A DNA stretch of 64,000 bases from ENR-C587 sp942493235. Lineage in GTDB: Bacteria; Bacteroidota; Ignavibacteria; Kapaibacteriales; UBA2268. Each line of letters starts with the position of its first letter. Position 1 is the stretch's first letter. The DNA lies in assembly GCA_942493235.1 (NCBI GenBank), contig OW818676.1, positions 2,604,001 through 2,668,000 of the forward strand, in the 5' to 3' direction. The notes beneath the pieces were generated by a model that had not been told where the DNA came from, made no database searches, and worked only from the letters and a program-made list of their open reading frames with translations. A program made the translations under genes and the position numbers. Positions 54,601-62,241 of the stretch are shown here, piece after piece.

Positions 54601-54680
54601 TTAGCAAATATTAAACAAATTAATAAAAGCATTTTTACCAGCATACTTTTTGGAATACATCGAATAAATTTTGTTTTCAT
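51675..54680 (-). CDS. VIT/VWA protein with TonB-plug-like insert and DUF2135 domain
   Basis: The 1001-residue exported protein has a signal peptide, a VIT domain (about 33-170; FTNDFPADKHRYEGTLLFPL, RRRVDPALLEM) and a VWA domain from about 275 with the MIDAS sequence DCSHSSG. A TPR-like helical part precedes the C-terminal DUF2135/YfaP-like domain (DIRIVLRWDLDNTDIDLWVTD, GPEEFLL). Between them, at about residues 630-680, lies a segment like a TonB-receptor plug (GFQIRSGRSSETAIRMDGVN, followed by LSNGFDF). Location is probably periplasmic or outer-membrane. The T9SS-tail protein at 54691-55533 is 10 bp upstream and in the same direction, so they form an operon. Confidence 0.83.
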   Translation of the reverse strand: MKTKFIRCIPKSMLVKMLLLICLIFANKLQAANSAPELKVVMADNSEQSLIIKKLNIDVKVVGNLAVTTMDMTFTNDFPADKHRYEGTLLFPLAEGQSVNRLAMDFNGNMREGVVVAKEKARVVFEDVERRRVDPALLEMTTSNNYKLRVFPILSKQEKRIIIAYEEVLKSDETSMVYNLPFNYNYNIGDFTLTANVFNDYPVNTSISNQIDNIKFNKDNNAYTTSVHFNDYTANEMFSFTMPLPIDRKEVVCEELSANTYFSINRNVNLPEDIAFTPNRITILWDCSHSSGKRNIQKDMELLKEYFNIIRDCSVELLTFNYKIKNKDNYFISNGDFSELKKKLEAIKYDGGSNFSCINIKEISADAVLLFSDGISSIGNSKPLDSKIPIYTINSNLMCNSFYLSNIANYSGANYINLLSIEIDRAVQLLTNKQYRLISIDFNKSEISEIYPNSTSNLLEDLSIAGIMNSSSSEITLNYGYGNSISTSENISINKDKDNVETGILARIWAKKKLDFLQIDNKKYAKEIFELGQKFNIVTAGTSLLILETGWDYARYNIEAPKSDTALYKEYSIACKSFPKQDSELNTKYNIEQLVKEFDLRKLWYSLNRDSFLLAQKRVNDSIHGEPREGVAAIVGSSTELNNNSVGFQIRSGRSSETAIRMDGVNIANPLSNGFDFSNNSVYPIPSTLAEAETQENNNTASSVSLSAYNSNAEYYKELEASGANFSDVYFLAKEKYGNAIGFYIDVAEILTAKNDKASAAEIITNIAELSQENQEFLRIVAYKLQYLGEIHLGINLFEYIKEIRAEEPQSYRDLALALVDKGQYQRACDLLYELAMKNWNGRFVSINLQAITEMNAIISKYPNKIDTKNYDSRLISAMPLDIRIVLRWDLDNTDIDLWVTDPKKEKCFYSNKNTKIGGLLPKDYTGGYGPEEFLLKSAIKGQYKIECNYYASQAVKMTGGATLFLDLYTNYGKENETKKTIIVRAKENKEVVQIGEYLFE

Positions 54681-54690
54681 GATTTTAACC

Positions 54691-55533
54691 TTAATAAGAA
54701 CATTTAATAATTTTCTGAGTAATCATTTCGCCTTTGTCATTTTGAATTAGGACTAAATACATACCGTCAGCTAAAGCTTCTGCATTAATATTGAAAGTAT
54801 AATCACCGCTTGATTTATAAGTTGCAGTTAAAATATCCACTACTTTTTGTCCTGAAATATCATAAAGTGAGATTGAGATAGTAGCATCATTTTTCAGTAG
54901 GAACTTAATTTGTGCTTTTCCGTCTTTAGTTGGATTGGGTGCGATTCTAATATTTTCCATAAATCCGGCATCTTTAATAGGCTCTGTAGTCTTTTCTAAC
55001 TCATCTGGTTTAGTAATCAAATCTGATGGGTCAAACCAAAGATATACGTCGCGTTTGTTATCTAATTTGATATGGAGAGCCTTCCAATTATTTTGAACTA
55101 TGTCGGTGCTGTATGGTGGCATAGCATGGGCTTCATTATTAACATCATAGAGTAAATACTCGTTTACTTTAGTTATTTTACTGAAATATGTGTATGTTTT
55201 ATTTTTTGATGTAAGAACTGCGATTCTAAGAGGGAATAAAGTACAGCTTTTGAGTTCTTTACTCTTAGGCGATTTCAAGTTGATTCTGTCGCCTTTGATG
55301 ATGATTTTACGATTTACATTATAAGTAGTTTTTGATTTGTTACTGATAACCACATCATTAGAAATCAGCTCAATTGAAGAGTTTTTAACATTAATGCCGA
55401 GAGCTTCTAATTTCTCATCAGATAATTCAATTATACTGTTTTTTAGCTCATTTTCAACAAGTTGCGATTTTAAACTTGGATTATAAAATAAACTACAGAG
55501 AAATGCAAACATAATAACTATTTTCAGTTTCAT
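54691..55533 (-). CDS. Secreted protein with T9SS C-terminal sorting domain
   Basis: The 280-residue protein starts with a signal peptide (KLKIVIMFAFLCSLFYNPS). Its C-terminal ~85 residues are the sorting domain: NIRIAPNPTKDGKAQIKFLL, ISLYDISGQKVVD, ADGMYLVLIQNDKGEMITQK. The N-terminal two thirds have no known domain. It is the first gene of an operon with the VIT/VWA protein (10 bp gap). Upstream DNA holds a duplicated 49-bp segment (period 67 bp) that may include the promoter. Confidence 0.8.
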   Translation of the reverse strand: MKLKIVIMFAFLCSLFYNPSLKSQLVENELKNSIIELSDEKLEALGINVKNSSIELISNDVVISNKSKTTYNVNRKIIIKGDRINLKSPKSKELKSCTLFPLRIAVLTSKNKTYTYFSKITKVNEYLLYDVNNEAHAMPPYSTDIVQNNWKALHIKLDNKRDVYLWFDPSDLITKPDELEKTTEPIKDAGFMENIRIAPNPTKDGKAQIKFLLKNDATISISLYDISGQKVVDILTATYKSSGDYTFNINAEALADGMYLVLIQNDKGEMITQKIIKCSY

Positions 55534-55550
55534 AAGTACTCCAACAATTT

Positions 55551-55666
55551 TATTTGAATATATTTAATTCTCGAATTCAATATTAAGACACAGGAATCTC
55601 TTTTTTAGTTACATTTTTATTTGAATATATTTATTTCTTGAATTCAATATTAAGACACAGGAATCT
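55551..55666. repeat. Two direct copies of a 49-bp segment, period 67 bp
   Basis: TATTTGAATATATTTA...GACACAGGAATCT occurs at 55551-55599 and 55618-55666 with a few differences. It lies directly upstream of the T9SS-tail protein gene, so it may double a promoter or an operator. The rest of the 55534-55891 gap holds the terminator at 55825-55858 and no gene. Confidence 0.85.
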
Positions 55667-55824
55667 TATAATAAACTGCAAATATATTGAAAATATTTGT
55701 ATTATTGATAAAGAAGAGTAATTAAGTAAATTGTATGAAGATAGCTTTTAAGTTCGTAAAACTGAGAATTTTATTCATAATTGAGATAGGGTGGTTTCCA
55801 AACCTTTATAAATCATTTAGATAT

Positions 55825-55858
55825 ATATCAACCTTAAAGTCAAATATAAGGTTGATAT
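55825..55858 (-). terminator. Terminator after the FAD dehydrogenase gene
   Basis: Arms ATATCAACCTTA and TAAGGTTGATAT (12 pairs) with a 10-base loop, 34 bp beyond the leftward stop; AT-rich on both sides. Confidence 0.75.
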
Positions 55859-55891
55859 GCTCAAAAAACAATTATAATAGTCAATTTTTCA

Positions 55892-57448
55892 TTAGTGATT
55901 ATTGCATAAGTGCCCGGCACAATTCATACCGTCAATAGCTGCGGAGCTAATACCGCCGGAATAACCCGACCCTTCGCCACAGGGATATAATCCTTTGACA
56001 TTTACGGACTCAAGAGTTTCCTTATCACGCTTAATGAATAGGGGAGATGATGTACGTGTTTCAGGAGCTATCAAGACAGCAGAGTTTGTCAAAAATGCCT
56101 TTTTCTTAGATTTGATTTTACTAAAAGCAGCGGCTAATCGTTGACTAATATTTTTAGGTAATAAATGATTAAGATTCATAGAAGTAATGCCTCTATAATA
56201 TGATGAATCTGGCAGTTCTGAAGAGTTTTTCCCTTTAATAAAGTCAAGCATTCTCTGAGCGGGAGCTTTATAATCGGAACCACCGGCAATAAAGCATTGC
56301 TTTTCAATATTTCTTTGATATTCTATACCGGCAAATACATTGCTTTCAAATCCGGGAATATCTTCGACTCGTACTTCAACCACAAAACCTGAATTAGCAA
56401 GCTGCCCTGTACGCTTTGAATTAGACATTCCATTGACTACTAATTCGCCTTCACTTGTAGCGGCGGGAACAACAACTCCTCCCGGACACATACAGAACGA
56501 ATATGCACCACGACCTTCTACTTGCTCGGCAAAGGAATACTCTGCAGTTGGCAGATATGGAGTCATAGCTTTTGTATGGTACTGCATTTCGTTAATTATT
56601 TGCTGTGGATGCTCAATTCTAACCCCGATAGCAAAAGATTTTGGCTCTAAGAATACTTCTCTTTTATTAAGAATTTCATATATATCTCTGGCTGAATGCC
56701 CACAAGATAATATTAATTTGTTGCATTTAATAGTTTCCGAATTATTTATTTCGATACTGCTGATTTCGCCGGCTTTAATAATTATATCCGTTAACTTTGA
56801 ATTGAATTTGATTTCTCCGCCACATTCGATAATTCTATTTCTGATACCTTTGATAATTTCCGGTAATTTGTCGGTGCCAATATGTGGATGTGATGAGTAT
56901 TTAATCTCGGGCTCGGCTCCGAATTCAATAAAAGTATTAATTACTTTATTGATGTTACCTCTTTTGTTAGACCGTGTCAACAGTTTGCCATCTGTAAAGG
57001 TACCGGCTCCGCCTTCGCCATAGCACCAGTTAGAATCAGAATTAAGAATCCCTTGTGTATTTAATTGAGCTACATCAATTTTTCTGTCTTCTATTGCTTT
57101 TCCACGTTCAATGATAATCGGTTTCTTTCCCAATTCAATTAGTTGTAGTGCAGAAAATAGACCTGCCGGACCACTGCCGATAATTAATACTTCATCGGAT
57201 TTATCGACATTTTGCAGTAAGAATCTATCATAATCGGGAATAGAAGGGATTTCTTCGTCTTTCATAATAACCAATACACTCAAATTAACTTTTACATGCA
57301 ATTGTCTTGCATCTAAAGATTCTTTTTCCTTGATTATCATTGCTATATCATTAATCGGTATATCTAATTTATTTGATACTTCTTGCAATAAGAGATATTC
57401 TGTTGATGAAGTTTTTGGGCTTACAACTAATTGAGCTTTAATCGGCAT
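55892..57448 (-). CDS. FAD-dependent dehydrogenase (COG2509-like)
   Basis: The 518-residue protein has an N-terminal ~85-residue domain (VSPKTSSTEYLLLQEVSNKL) then the FAD-binding GxGxxG in VLIIGSGPAGLFSAL with an acidic ribose site (IIIERG). Further COG2509-type motifs are WCYGEGGAGTFTDGKLLTRS, FCMCPGGVVVPAATSEGE, and a C-terminal GEGSGYSGGISSAAIDG that closes the FAD site. These enzymes are oxidoreductases of unknown substrate; a metal or thiol partner has been proposed for some. It is a stand-alone gene, ~77 bp from bshB1. Confidence 0.87.
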   Translation of the reverse strand: MPIKAQLVVSPKTSSTEYLLLQEVSNKLDIPINDIAMIIKEKESLDARQLHVKVNLSVLVIMKDEEIPSIPDYDRFLLQNVDKSDEVLIIGSGPAGLFSALQLIELGKKPIIIERGKAIEDRKIDVAQLNTQGILNSDSNWCYGEGGAGTFTDGKLLTRSNKRGNINKVINTFIEFGAEPEIKYSSHPHIGTDKLPEIIKGIRNRIIECGGEIKFNSKLTDIIIKAGEISSIEINNSETIKCNKLILSCGHSARDIYEILNKREVFLEPKSFAIGVRIEHPQQIINEMQYHTKAMTPYLPTAEYSFAEQVEGRGAYSFCMCPGGVVVPAATSEGELVVNGMSNSKRTGQLANSGFVVEVRVEDIPGFESNVFAGIEYQRNIEKQCFIAGGSDYKAPAQRMLDFIKGKNSSELPDSSYYRGITSMNLNHLLPKNISQRLAAAFSKIKSKKKAFLTNSAVLIAPETRTSSPLFIKRDKETLESVNVKGLYPCGEGSGYSGGISSAAIDGMNCAGHLCNNH

Positions 57449-57524
57449 ATATTCTTTCTTTTTTGTTACTTTTTATATAATTCATTTTAAATCTGATAAT
57501 TAAGTCTGCAAATATAGCAAATTA

Positions 57525-58268
57525 TTAGAATAAATCGCTTATAGTATTAACAAGTATGGATTCTACGGAGCAGAAAGGTTCGGCATATCGAACTCCGGCA
57601 AGCGTACCGAAATAAATGGCTCTCGCCTGCAATTCTTCTAAAAATTCAGGTCTTGAGAGTCGAGTAGTTGGTTCAATAGTACTTGATTTACCTTCTATAA
57701 ATACTTGAGAAGCATAAGCTCTGATAGAATTCATTTTAATCTCGAAAGTGTCTGATACATCTACATAGAATCTATGTCTTTGCGGTAATGGGTATGACTG
57801 CATAAAAGAGAACATTCTCCTAATTCTATGCACCTGCTGAATTTCGCCATCGTACTTGGTTTCGATTTTTCTAAGACCGCTTTTAAACATAGCTTTTCGA
57901 ACTATTTTATGTGCTGTTTCGTGGTCAGGATGTCGGTCGAACGGAGGGTTAATCAAAACAGCTTTTGGTCTGAAAAGTCTAATCATAGAAATTACTTTAA
58001 TAATACTTTCTTCGTCTGCCGTGAGCCTGCCATCAGGCATTTCAAGATTAATTCTGTGCTTGACGTTGAGGATTTTTGCAGCTTCAATAGATTCGGCAAT
58101 TCTGATTTCAGGAGTACCGCGAGTGCCGGACTCTCCGCGTGTTAAATCCAGTATTGATACCGATTTACCGCTATTGGTTAATTTTGCAATTGTGCCGCCT
58201 GCTCCAAGCTCGGCATCATCGGGATGAGCAGCTATAACCAAAACATCGGAAATATATTTTTCATTCAT
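57525..58268 (-). CDS. bshB1: Bacillithiol biosynthesis deacetylase BshB1
   Basis: The 247-residue PIG-L-type zinc deacetylase removes the acetyl group from GlcNAc-malate in bacillithiol synthesis. Zinc ligands lie in AAHPDDAELGAGG (His, Asp) and PFDRHPDHETAHKIV. The BshB1 branch is marked by LDLTRGESGTRGTPEIR and EARA-type C-terminal residues (LQARAIYFGTLAGVRYAEPF). It implies a low-molecular-weight thiol in this organism. The partners bshA and bshC are not in the window. Leftward, transcribed just upstream of the FAD dehydrogenase. Confidence 0.9.
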   Translation of the reverse strand: MNEKYISDVLVIAAHPDDAELGAGGTIAKLTNSGKSVSILDLTRGESGTRGTPEIRIAESIEAAKILNVKHRINLEMPDGRLTADEESIIKVISMIRLFRPKAVLINPPFDRHPDHETAHKIVRKAMFKSGLRKIETKYDGEIQQVHRIRRMFSFMQSYPLPQRHRFYVDVSDTFEIKMNSIRAYASQVFIEGKSSTIEPTTRLSRPEFLEELQARAIYFGTLAGVRYAEPFCSVESILVNTISDLF

Positions 58269-58398
58269 TTGTTTATTCCATTTTAAAAATTTATACGACG
58301 AGTGAACTTCAAAATTCGCTTTTTATAATAAAGAATTTGGAAATATTAAATTAAATAATTATTTTTGAAATGTATATTAACTAATTCAGTAAACCGCT

Positions 58399-60030
58399 AT
58401 GAAATATATAATAATATTACTATTTACGGCAATAGAGCTTAACTGCTCAATTGTAGTTAACGAATTTATGTCGGCTCCGATTAATAATGAACCGGAATGG
58501 ATAGAGCTTTATAATTGCGGTAGTGAAACTGCTGTTTTCGATACTTTATATATAGTTGAGGGCAGTGGCTCTAAACAGTTTATATCAATTAGTTTGCAGT
58601 CCGAATCCTATGCTCTTATTACTAAGGATACTTCAGAATTGAAGCTACATAGAAATATCCCTGCAAATTGTAAATTGATTTATTGCAAACTCCCTGCACT
58701 GAATAATACTTTGGATTTTGTCGTACTGAAAGATAATTTTCTAAATATTATAGATTCTGTTTATTATGATATGGACTGGGGGGTGAAGGGCAAATCTTTT
58801 GAAAGAATTAATTGCAATTACTCGGGTAATTATCCGGATAATATAGCTGTTACTAAAAGCTCCGACTCTGCTACTTGCGGTTATTTAAACAGTAATTCTA
58901 AGACTGCTAATGATTTGGCAATCGAAAATATCATTATCGAAAATACCGGATTTCATTTTGATATAGTCAATAGAGGGCTTAATGATTTCGCAGATATTCA
59001 ATTAGAGTTGGGAATTATTATTAATAGTGAAAATAAAATATTAAAAACAGAAAATATTCAAGTGATTCAAGCAAGTGATTACAATACAATATATTTAAGT
59101 TATGAAGACATTAGGAATTCTTTTAATATTAAAGGAGAGTTTATTGCATATATCAAATTAATTAATTCTGATGATAGACCGGAAAATAACAATAAAGAAA
59201 TCAAAATATTTTTATCGTATAACTTTTCAGATATTTTATTTAATGAAATATTATTCGATAATGATGAAAACATGAGTGAATTTATTGAAATATATAATAA
59301 TACGGACAATGCAGTTAATATGAAAAATTGGGGGCTTATTGATTATTCTTCTGCTAATCCAGATACATTAATGATTAGTGAGACTGATTTTAATTTCGTT
59401 GCTGATTCATATATGCTATTAATCTCGGATACATCAATATTTAAGAGCTTTCCTAATTTATCTAAAGATAAAATAATTATTCTAAGTAATAAAATTCAAT
59501 TAAATAATACAAGTGATAAATTGAAAATAGTAGATGCTAATAATCATACTATTGATAGTCTTCTATACAGCTCAAAATGGGTTAATTCAGAATTATTCCC
59601 TTTAAAAAATAGAAGCCTTGAGAAGAAACGAAATAATATTGAGTCAAATATTCAAGATAATTGGGCTTCATCTCTATCTGATATGCTATCTACTCCAACT
59701 GAAATTAATAGCACTTATAAAGATAATTCTAATAAAATCAACATATTTATTAAAAACAATCCTATATCTAAATCAAAAATTTCCGATAATGAAATCATTG
59801 TAAATTCAATTTTTAAATCTTCGTATTTAACTGCTAAACTACTTGACTTAGATGGTAGAACAATTACGGAAATTGCAAATTTGAAAACAGTCGGAGCTGA
59901 ATTTTCTTTGGATTTATCAAGCGGAATTTCCGGTTTAGAGATTGGTCCATACATACTACTTGTTGAATTGACTGATGTGCAAAATAGGGATTATGAAGCA
60001 AATAAAGCATTAATTGTAATTGGTAAATAA
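58399..60030 (+). CDS. Secreted protein with two lamin-tail domains
   Basis: The 543-residue protein begins with a signal peptide (MKYIIILLFTAIELNCS). A lamin-tail domain (LTD) follows directly (IVVNEFMSAPINNEPEWIEL, residues about 18-130). A second is at about 275-395 (ILFNEILFDNDENMSEFIEI, DNAVNMKNWGLIDYSS). The C-terminal ~85 residues show NPISKSKISDNE and GPYILLVELTD, like a sorting tail but without the usual FPNP start. Function is unknown; LTDs are found in secreted nucleases and adhesins. Its 3' end lies in the period-38 tandem repeat. Confidence 0.75.
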   Translation: MKYIIILLFTAIELNCSIVVNEFMSAPINNEPEWIELYNCGSETAVFDTLYIVEGSGSKQFISISLQSESYALITKDTSELKLHRNIPANCKLIYCKLPALNNTLDFVVLKDNFLNIIDSVYYDMDWGVKGKSFERINCNYSGNYPDNIAVTKSSDSATCGYLNSNSKTANDLAIENIIIENTGFHFDIVNRGLNDFADIQLELGIIINSENKILKTENIQVIQASDYNTIYLSYEDIRNSFNIKGEFIAYIKLINSDDRPENNNKEIKIFLSYNFSDILFNEILFDNDENMSEFIEIYNNTDNAVNMKNWGLIDYSSANPDTLMISETDFNFVADSYMLLISDTSIFKSFPNLSKDKIIILSNKIQLNNTSDKLKIVDANNHTIDSLLYSSKWVNSELFPLKNRSLEKKRNNIESNIQDNWASSLSDMLSTPTEINSTYKDNSNKINIFIKNNPISKSKISDNEIIVNSIFKSSYLTAKLLDLDGRTITEIANLKTVGAEFSLDLSSGISGLEIGPYILLVELTDVQNRDYEANKALIVIGK

Positions 60031-60130
60031 AAACAATATTAAATACTTTAGCTGTAATTGGCAGAGAAACACAAAATATAAATCATTAGCTGTAACTGGT
60101 AAATAAACACAAAATATAATACATTAATTG
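60008..60130 (+). repeat. Tandem repeat, period 38 bp, 3.2 copies
   Basis: Units start at 60008, 60046, 60084 and (partial) 60122, 38 bp each, sharing CATTAGCTGTAACTGG-type starts and AAACACAAAATATAA-type ends. The first unit contains the last codons and the stop of the lamin-tail gene, and the last one reaches the ATG region of the next gene. Confidence 0.9.
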
Positions 60131-60137
60131 AGAAAAT

Positions 60138-60887
60138 ATGGAAAATATTATTAGTTTGAATCGAGAAAATATTGAGCATGAGCATATTTGCTGTGCTATT
60201 GCCGATAAGAAATCAGCTGAAGGCGTAAACCGAAAAAAACAATGGATAATTGATCATATTGATTTAGGATATAAGTTCAAAAAGGTCGATGTACGTGGCA
60301 AAGCTTTTATTGAATATCTTCCCGCCGAATATGCATGGGCTCCAATAATTGCTGACGGATATATGTATATAGGATGCTTCTGGGTTTCAGGTTCTCATGC
60401 CGGCAAAGGCTATGGTACCGCTTTACTAAATGAATGTAAAAGCGATTCAAAAGATTTAAATGGCATTGTGGCTATAACTACAAGCAAGAAAAGAACTTTT
60501 CTATCTGATAAGAAGTTTTATCATAAAAATGGTTTTGAAATCTGTGACAATGCCAAGCCTGACTATGAACTATTAGTACTAAGAAATAATAAGAATGCTA
60601 AATTGCCAACATTTGGCGATACTGTACGTAATCTGCCTGAAATTGATAATGCTCTTCATATTTATCATACATATCAATGCCCCTTTATACCATATTATAT
60701 TCAAGATTTAAAAAATATGTGTGATAATGCGGAGATTAAACTGAAAATTCATTGTATTGACAATTTAGAATCAGCTCGTAATTGTCCGAATCCATTTCCC
60801 TTATATGCCGTCTATTATAAAGGGAAATTTATTACAAATCAAATACTAAGCAATTCTTCTTTTAATAAAATGATATTAAGCCTTTGA
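60138..60887 (+). CDS. YoaP-like GNAT acetyltransferase
   Basis: The 249-residue protein has an N-terminal GNAT domain (about residues 1-145) with acetyl-CoA-binding SGSHAGKGYGTALLNEC, and a C-terminal ~75-residue YoaP-like domain (IYHTYQCPFIPYYIQDLK, FPLYAVYYKGKFITNQIL). The latter has a thioredoxin-like look with a CPF motif. B. subtilis YoaP has the same two-part layout; its substrate is not known to me. The ATG lies at the end of a 38-bp tandem repeat. Confidence 0.82.
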   Translation: MENIISLNRENIEHEHICCAIADKKSAEGVNRKKQWIIDHIDLGYKFKKVDVRGKAFIEYLPAEYAWAPIIADGYMYIGCFWVSGSHAGKGYGTALLNECKSDSKDLNGIVAITTSKKRTFLSDKKFYHKNGFEICDNAKPDYELLVLRNNKNAKLPTFGDTVRNLPEIDNALHIYHTYQCPFIPYYIQDLKNMCDNAEIKLKIHCIDNLESARNCPNPFPLYAVYYKGKFITNQILSNSSFNKMILSL

Positions 60888-60978
60888 GCATTAATTCTAA
60901 CTATAGTATTGATTAGTAATCGAAATAATAATTCAAATCAATAAAGGGATTACATTATCTAAACTAATTCAACAATAC

Positions 60979-62142
60979 TTATGAATTTACCAAAGGTAGT
61001 GTAAATCTAACGGTAGAGCCAACGTTTGGCTTAGAGTCAATAGTTATTCTGCCGTCCATCGATTCGACTAACGCTTTTACTACAGAAAGCCCGGTTTCGA
61101 CTGTATAAGATTCATTAGTATTAGACTGAATAGTAACCTTAGAGCATTTGCTAAATATATTCTGAAGTTCTTCTTTGCTTATTCCAGAGCCTTGGTCTTC
61201 AATTTCAATCAGTACATACTCTTTATTATTCATAATGGTATTTTTGGATTTTACTGCTACTAATGACCAAGGAGCTGAATTATTACCCTTTACATTTTTG
61301 GCAAATCTGATAGTATTTGCCAATAGACGAGTGAGAACCATCTCAAGCTTTTCTTGGTCGGCTATTACTAATGTCTGAGCAGAAATGCTAGATTCATAAG
61401 AAATGGAGATTCTTTTTGAACGAGCCAAATTTTCAAAATACTTAATCATTTTTGTTATCGTCAGATTTACATCAAGAGACTTGAAAATATTAGATACATT
61501 GCCGGCTTCAATATCATTAAGAAGTAGTAGGTCATTGATTACATTTGCCATAGACTTAGTAATTTTATCTATATTGCCAATATAATTCTTAATATCGTTT
61601 GGAATTGAGTCTGTACCGAATTGATTAATTAAATTCAAATATCCTCTGATTTCATTGAGCGGAATTTTTAAATCTTTTGAAGCTAATTCTAAAAATTCGC
61701 TTTTGTCGTCCACCAATACCTTGAGTTTATCATTTTGTTCTTGTATCAGTTTACGTGCATTTCTTAATTCCAGATGAGTATTAACCCTGGCAATAGTTTC
61801 TTCTTTATTTGCCGGCTTAATAATATAATCAACAGCACCGAGCATAAAACCCTTTAATAAATATTCGTTATCCTTTTGAGAAGTAAGAAAAATAATAGGA
61901 ATTTCCGAAGTAGGCTCATGCTCTTTGAGCTCTTGAATTACTTCAAACCCATCTTTTTCAGGCATTACAATATCTAAAAGAATTAGGTCGGGTAGTGCAT
62001 TTTTTGCAACTTCAACGGCTCTCTTGCCGTTAAATGCTAATGTAACTTCAAATCCTGAATTAAGCAATGTATTACCAATTGCTTTTAGATGGCTTTCTAA
62101 ATCATCTACTACTAAAATTAGCGGTTTTGTTCTCTTTGTCAT
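60979..62142 (-). CDS. Receiver - histidine kinase-like protein lacking the phospho-accepting His
   Basis: The 387-residue protein has a complete receiver (residues 1-120): acidic D13-D14, phospho-site D57 (LILLDIVMPEKDG), switch T87, K109. A dimerisation helix at 145-215 follows, where the H-box reads LASKDLKIPL: Lys156 stands where the His (AHDLKNPL/SHELRTPL) should be. The ATPase domain keeps NTIRFAK (N box), EDQGSGI (G1) and ETGLSVVKAL (G2). It may bind ATP yet cannot autophosphorylate on the normal His. It could be a receiver-controlled pseudokinase scaffold. Single-gene unit. Confidence 0.85.
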   Translation of the reverse strand: MTKRTKPLILVVDDLESHLKAIGNTLLNSGFEVTLAFNGKRAVEVAKNALPDLILLDIVMPEKDGFEVIQELKEHEPTSEIPIIFLTSQKDNEYLLKGFMLGAVDYIIKPANKEETIARVNTHLELRNARKLIQEQNDKLKVLVDDKSEFLELASKDLKIPLNEIRGYLNLINQFGTDSIPNDIKNYIGNIDKITKSMANVINDLLLLNDIEAGNVSNIFKSLDVNLTITKMIKYFENLARSKRISISYESSISAQTLVIADQEKLEMVLTRLLANTIRFAKNVKGNNSAPWSLVAVKSKNTIMNNKEYVLIEIEDQGSGISKEELQNIFSKCSKVTIQSNTNESYTVETGLSVVKALVESMDGRITIDSKPNVGSTVRFTLPLVNS

Positions 62143-62173
62143 TTCTGTCTTATTAATTATAAGAAAAATTAAA

Positions 62174-62216
62174 TATTATCAAATAGCAAGCCAATTTCTT
62201 GAGTTTATTTGATAAT
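62174..62216 (-). terminator. Possible terminator after murG
   Basis: Arms ATTATCAAATA and TATTTGATAAT with a loop of about 21 bases, between the murG stop and the receiver/kinase start. The stem is AT-only, but the reverse strand continues into ATATTTAATTTTTC. Confidence 0.4.
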
Positions 62217-62241
62217 TATCCGAATATTTGCAATTATATAT

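Noticed and set aside
55735..55938. A 67-codon forward frame (MKIAFKFVKLRILF...)
   Set aside because: It runs into the 3' end of the FAD dehydrogenase gene and across the terminator hairpin, in AT-rich DNA, and has no ribosome site. A chance frame.
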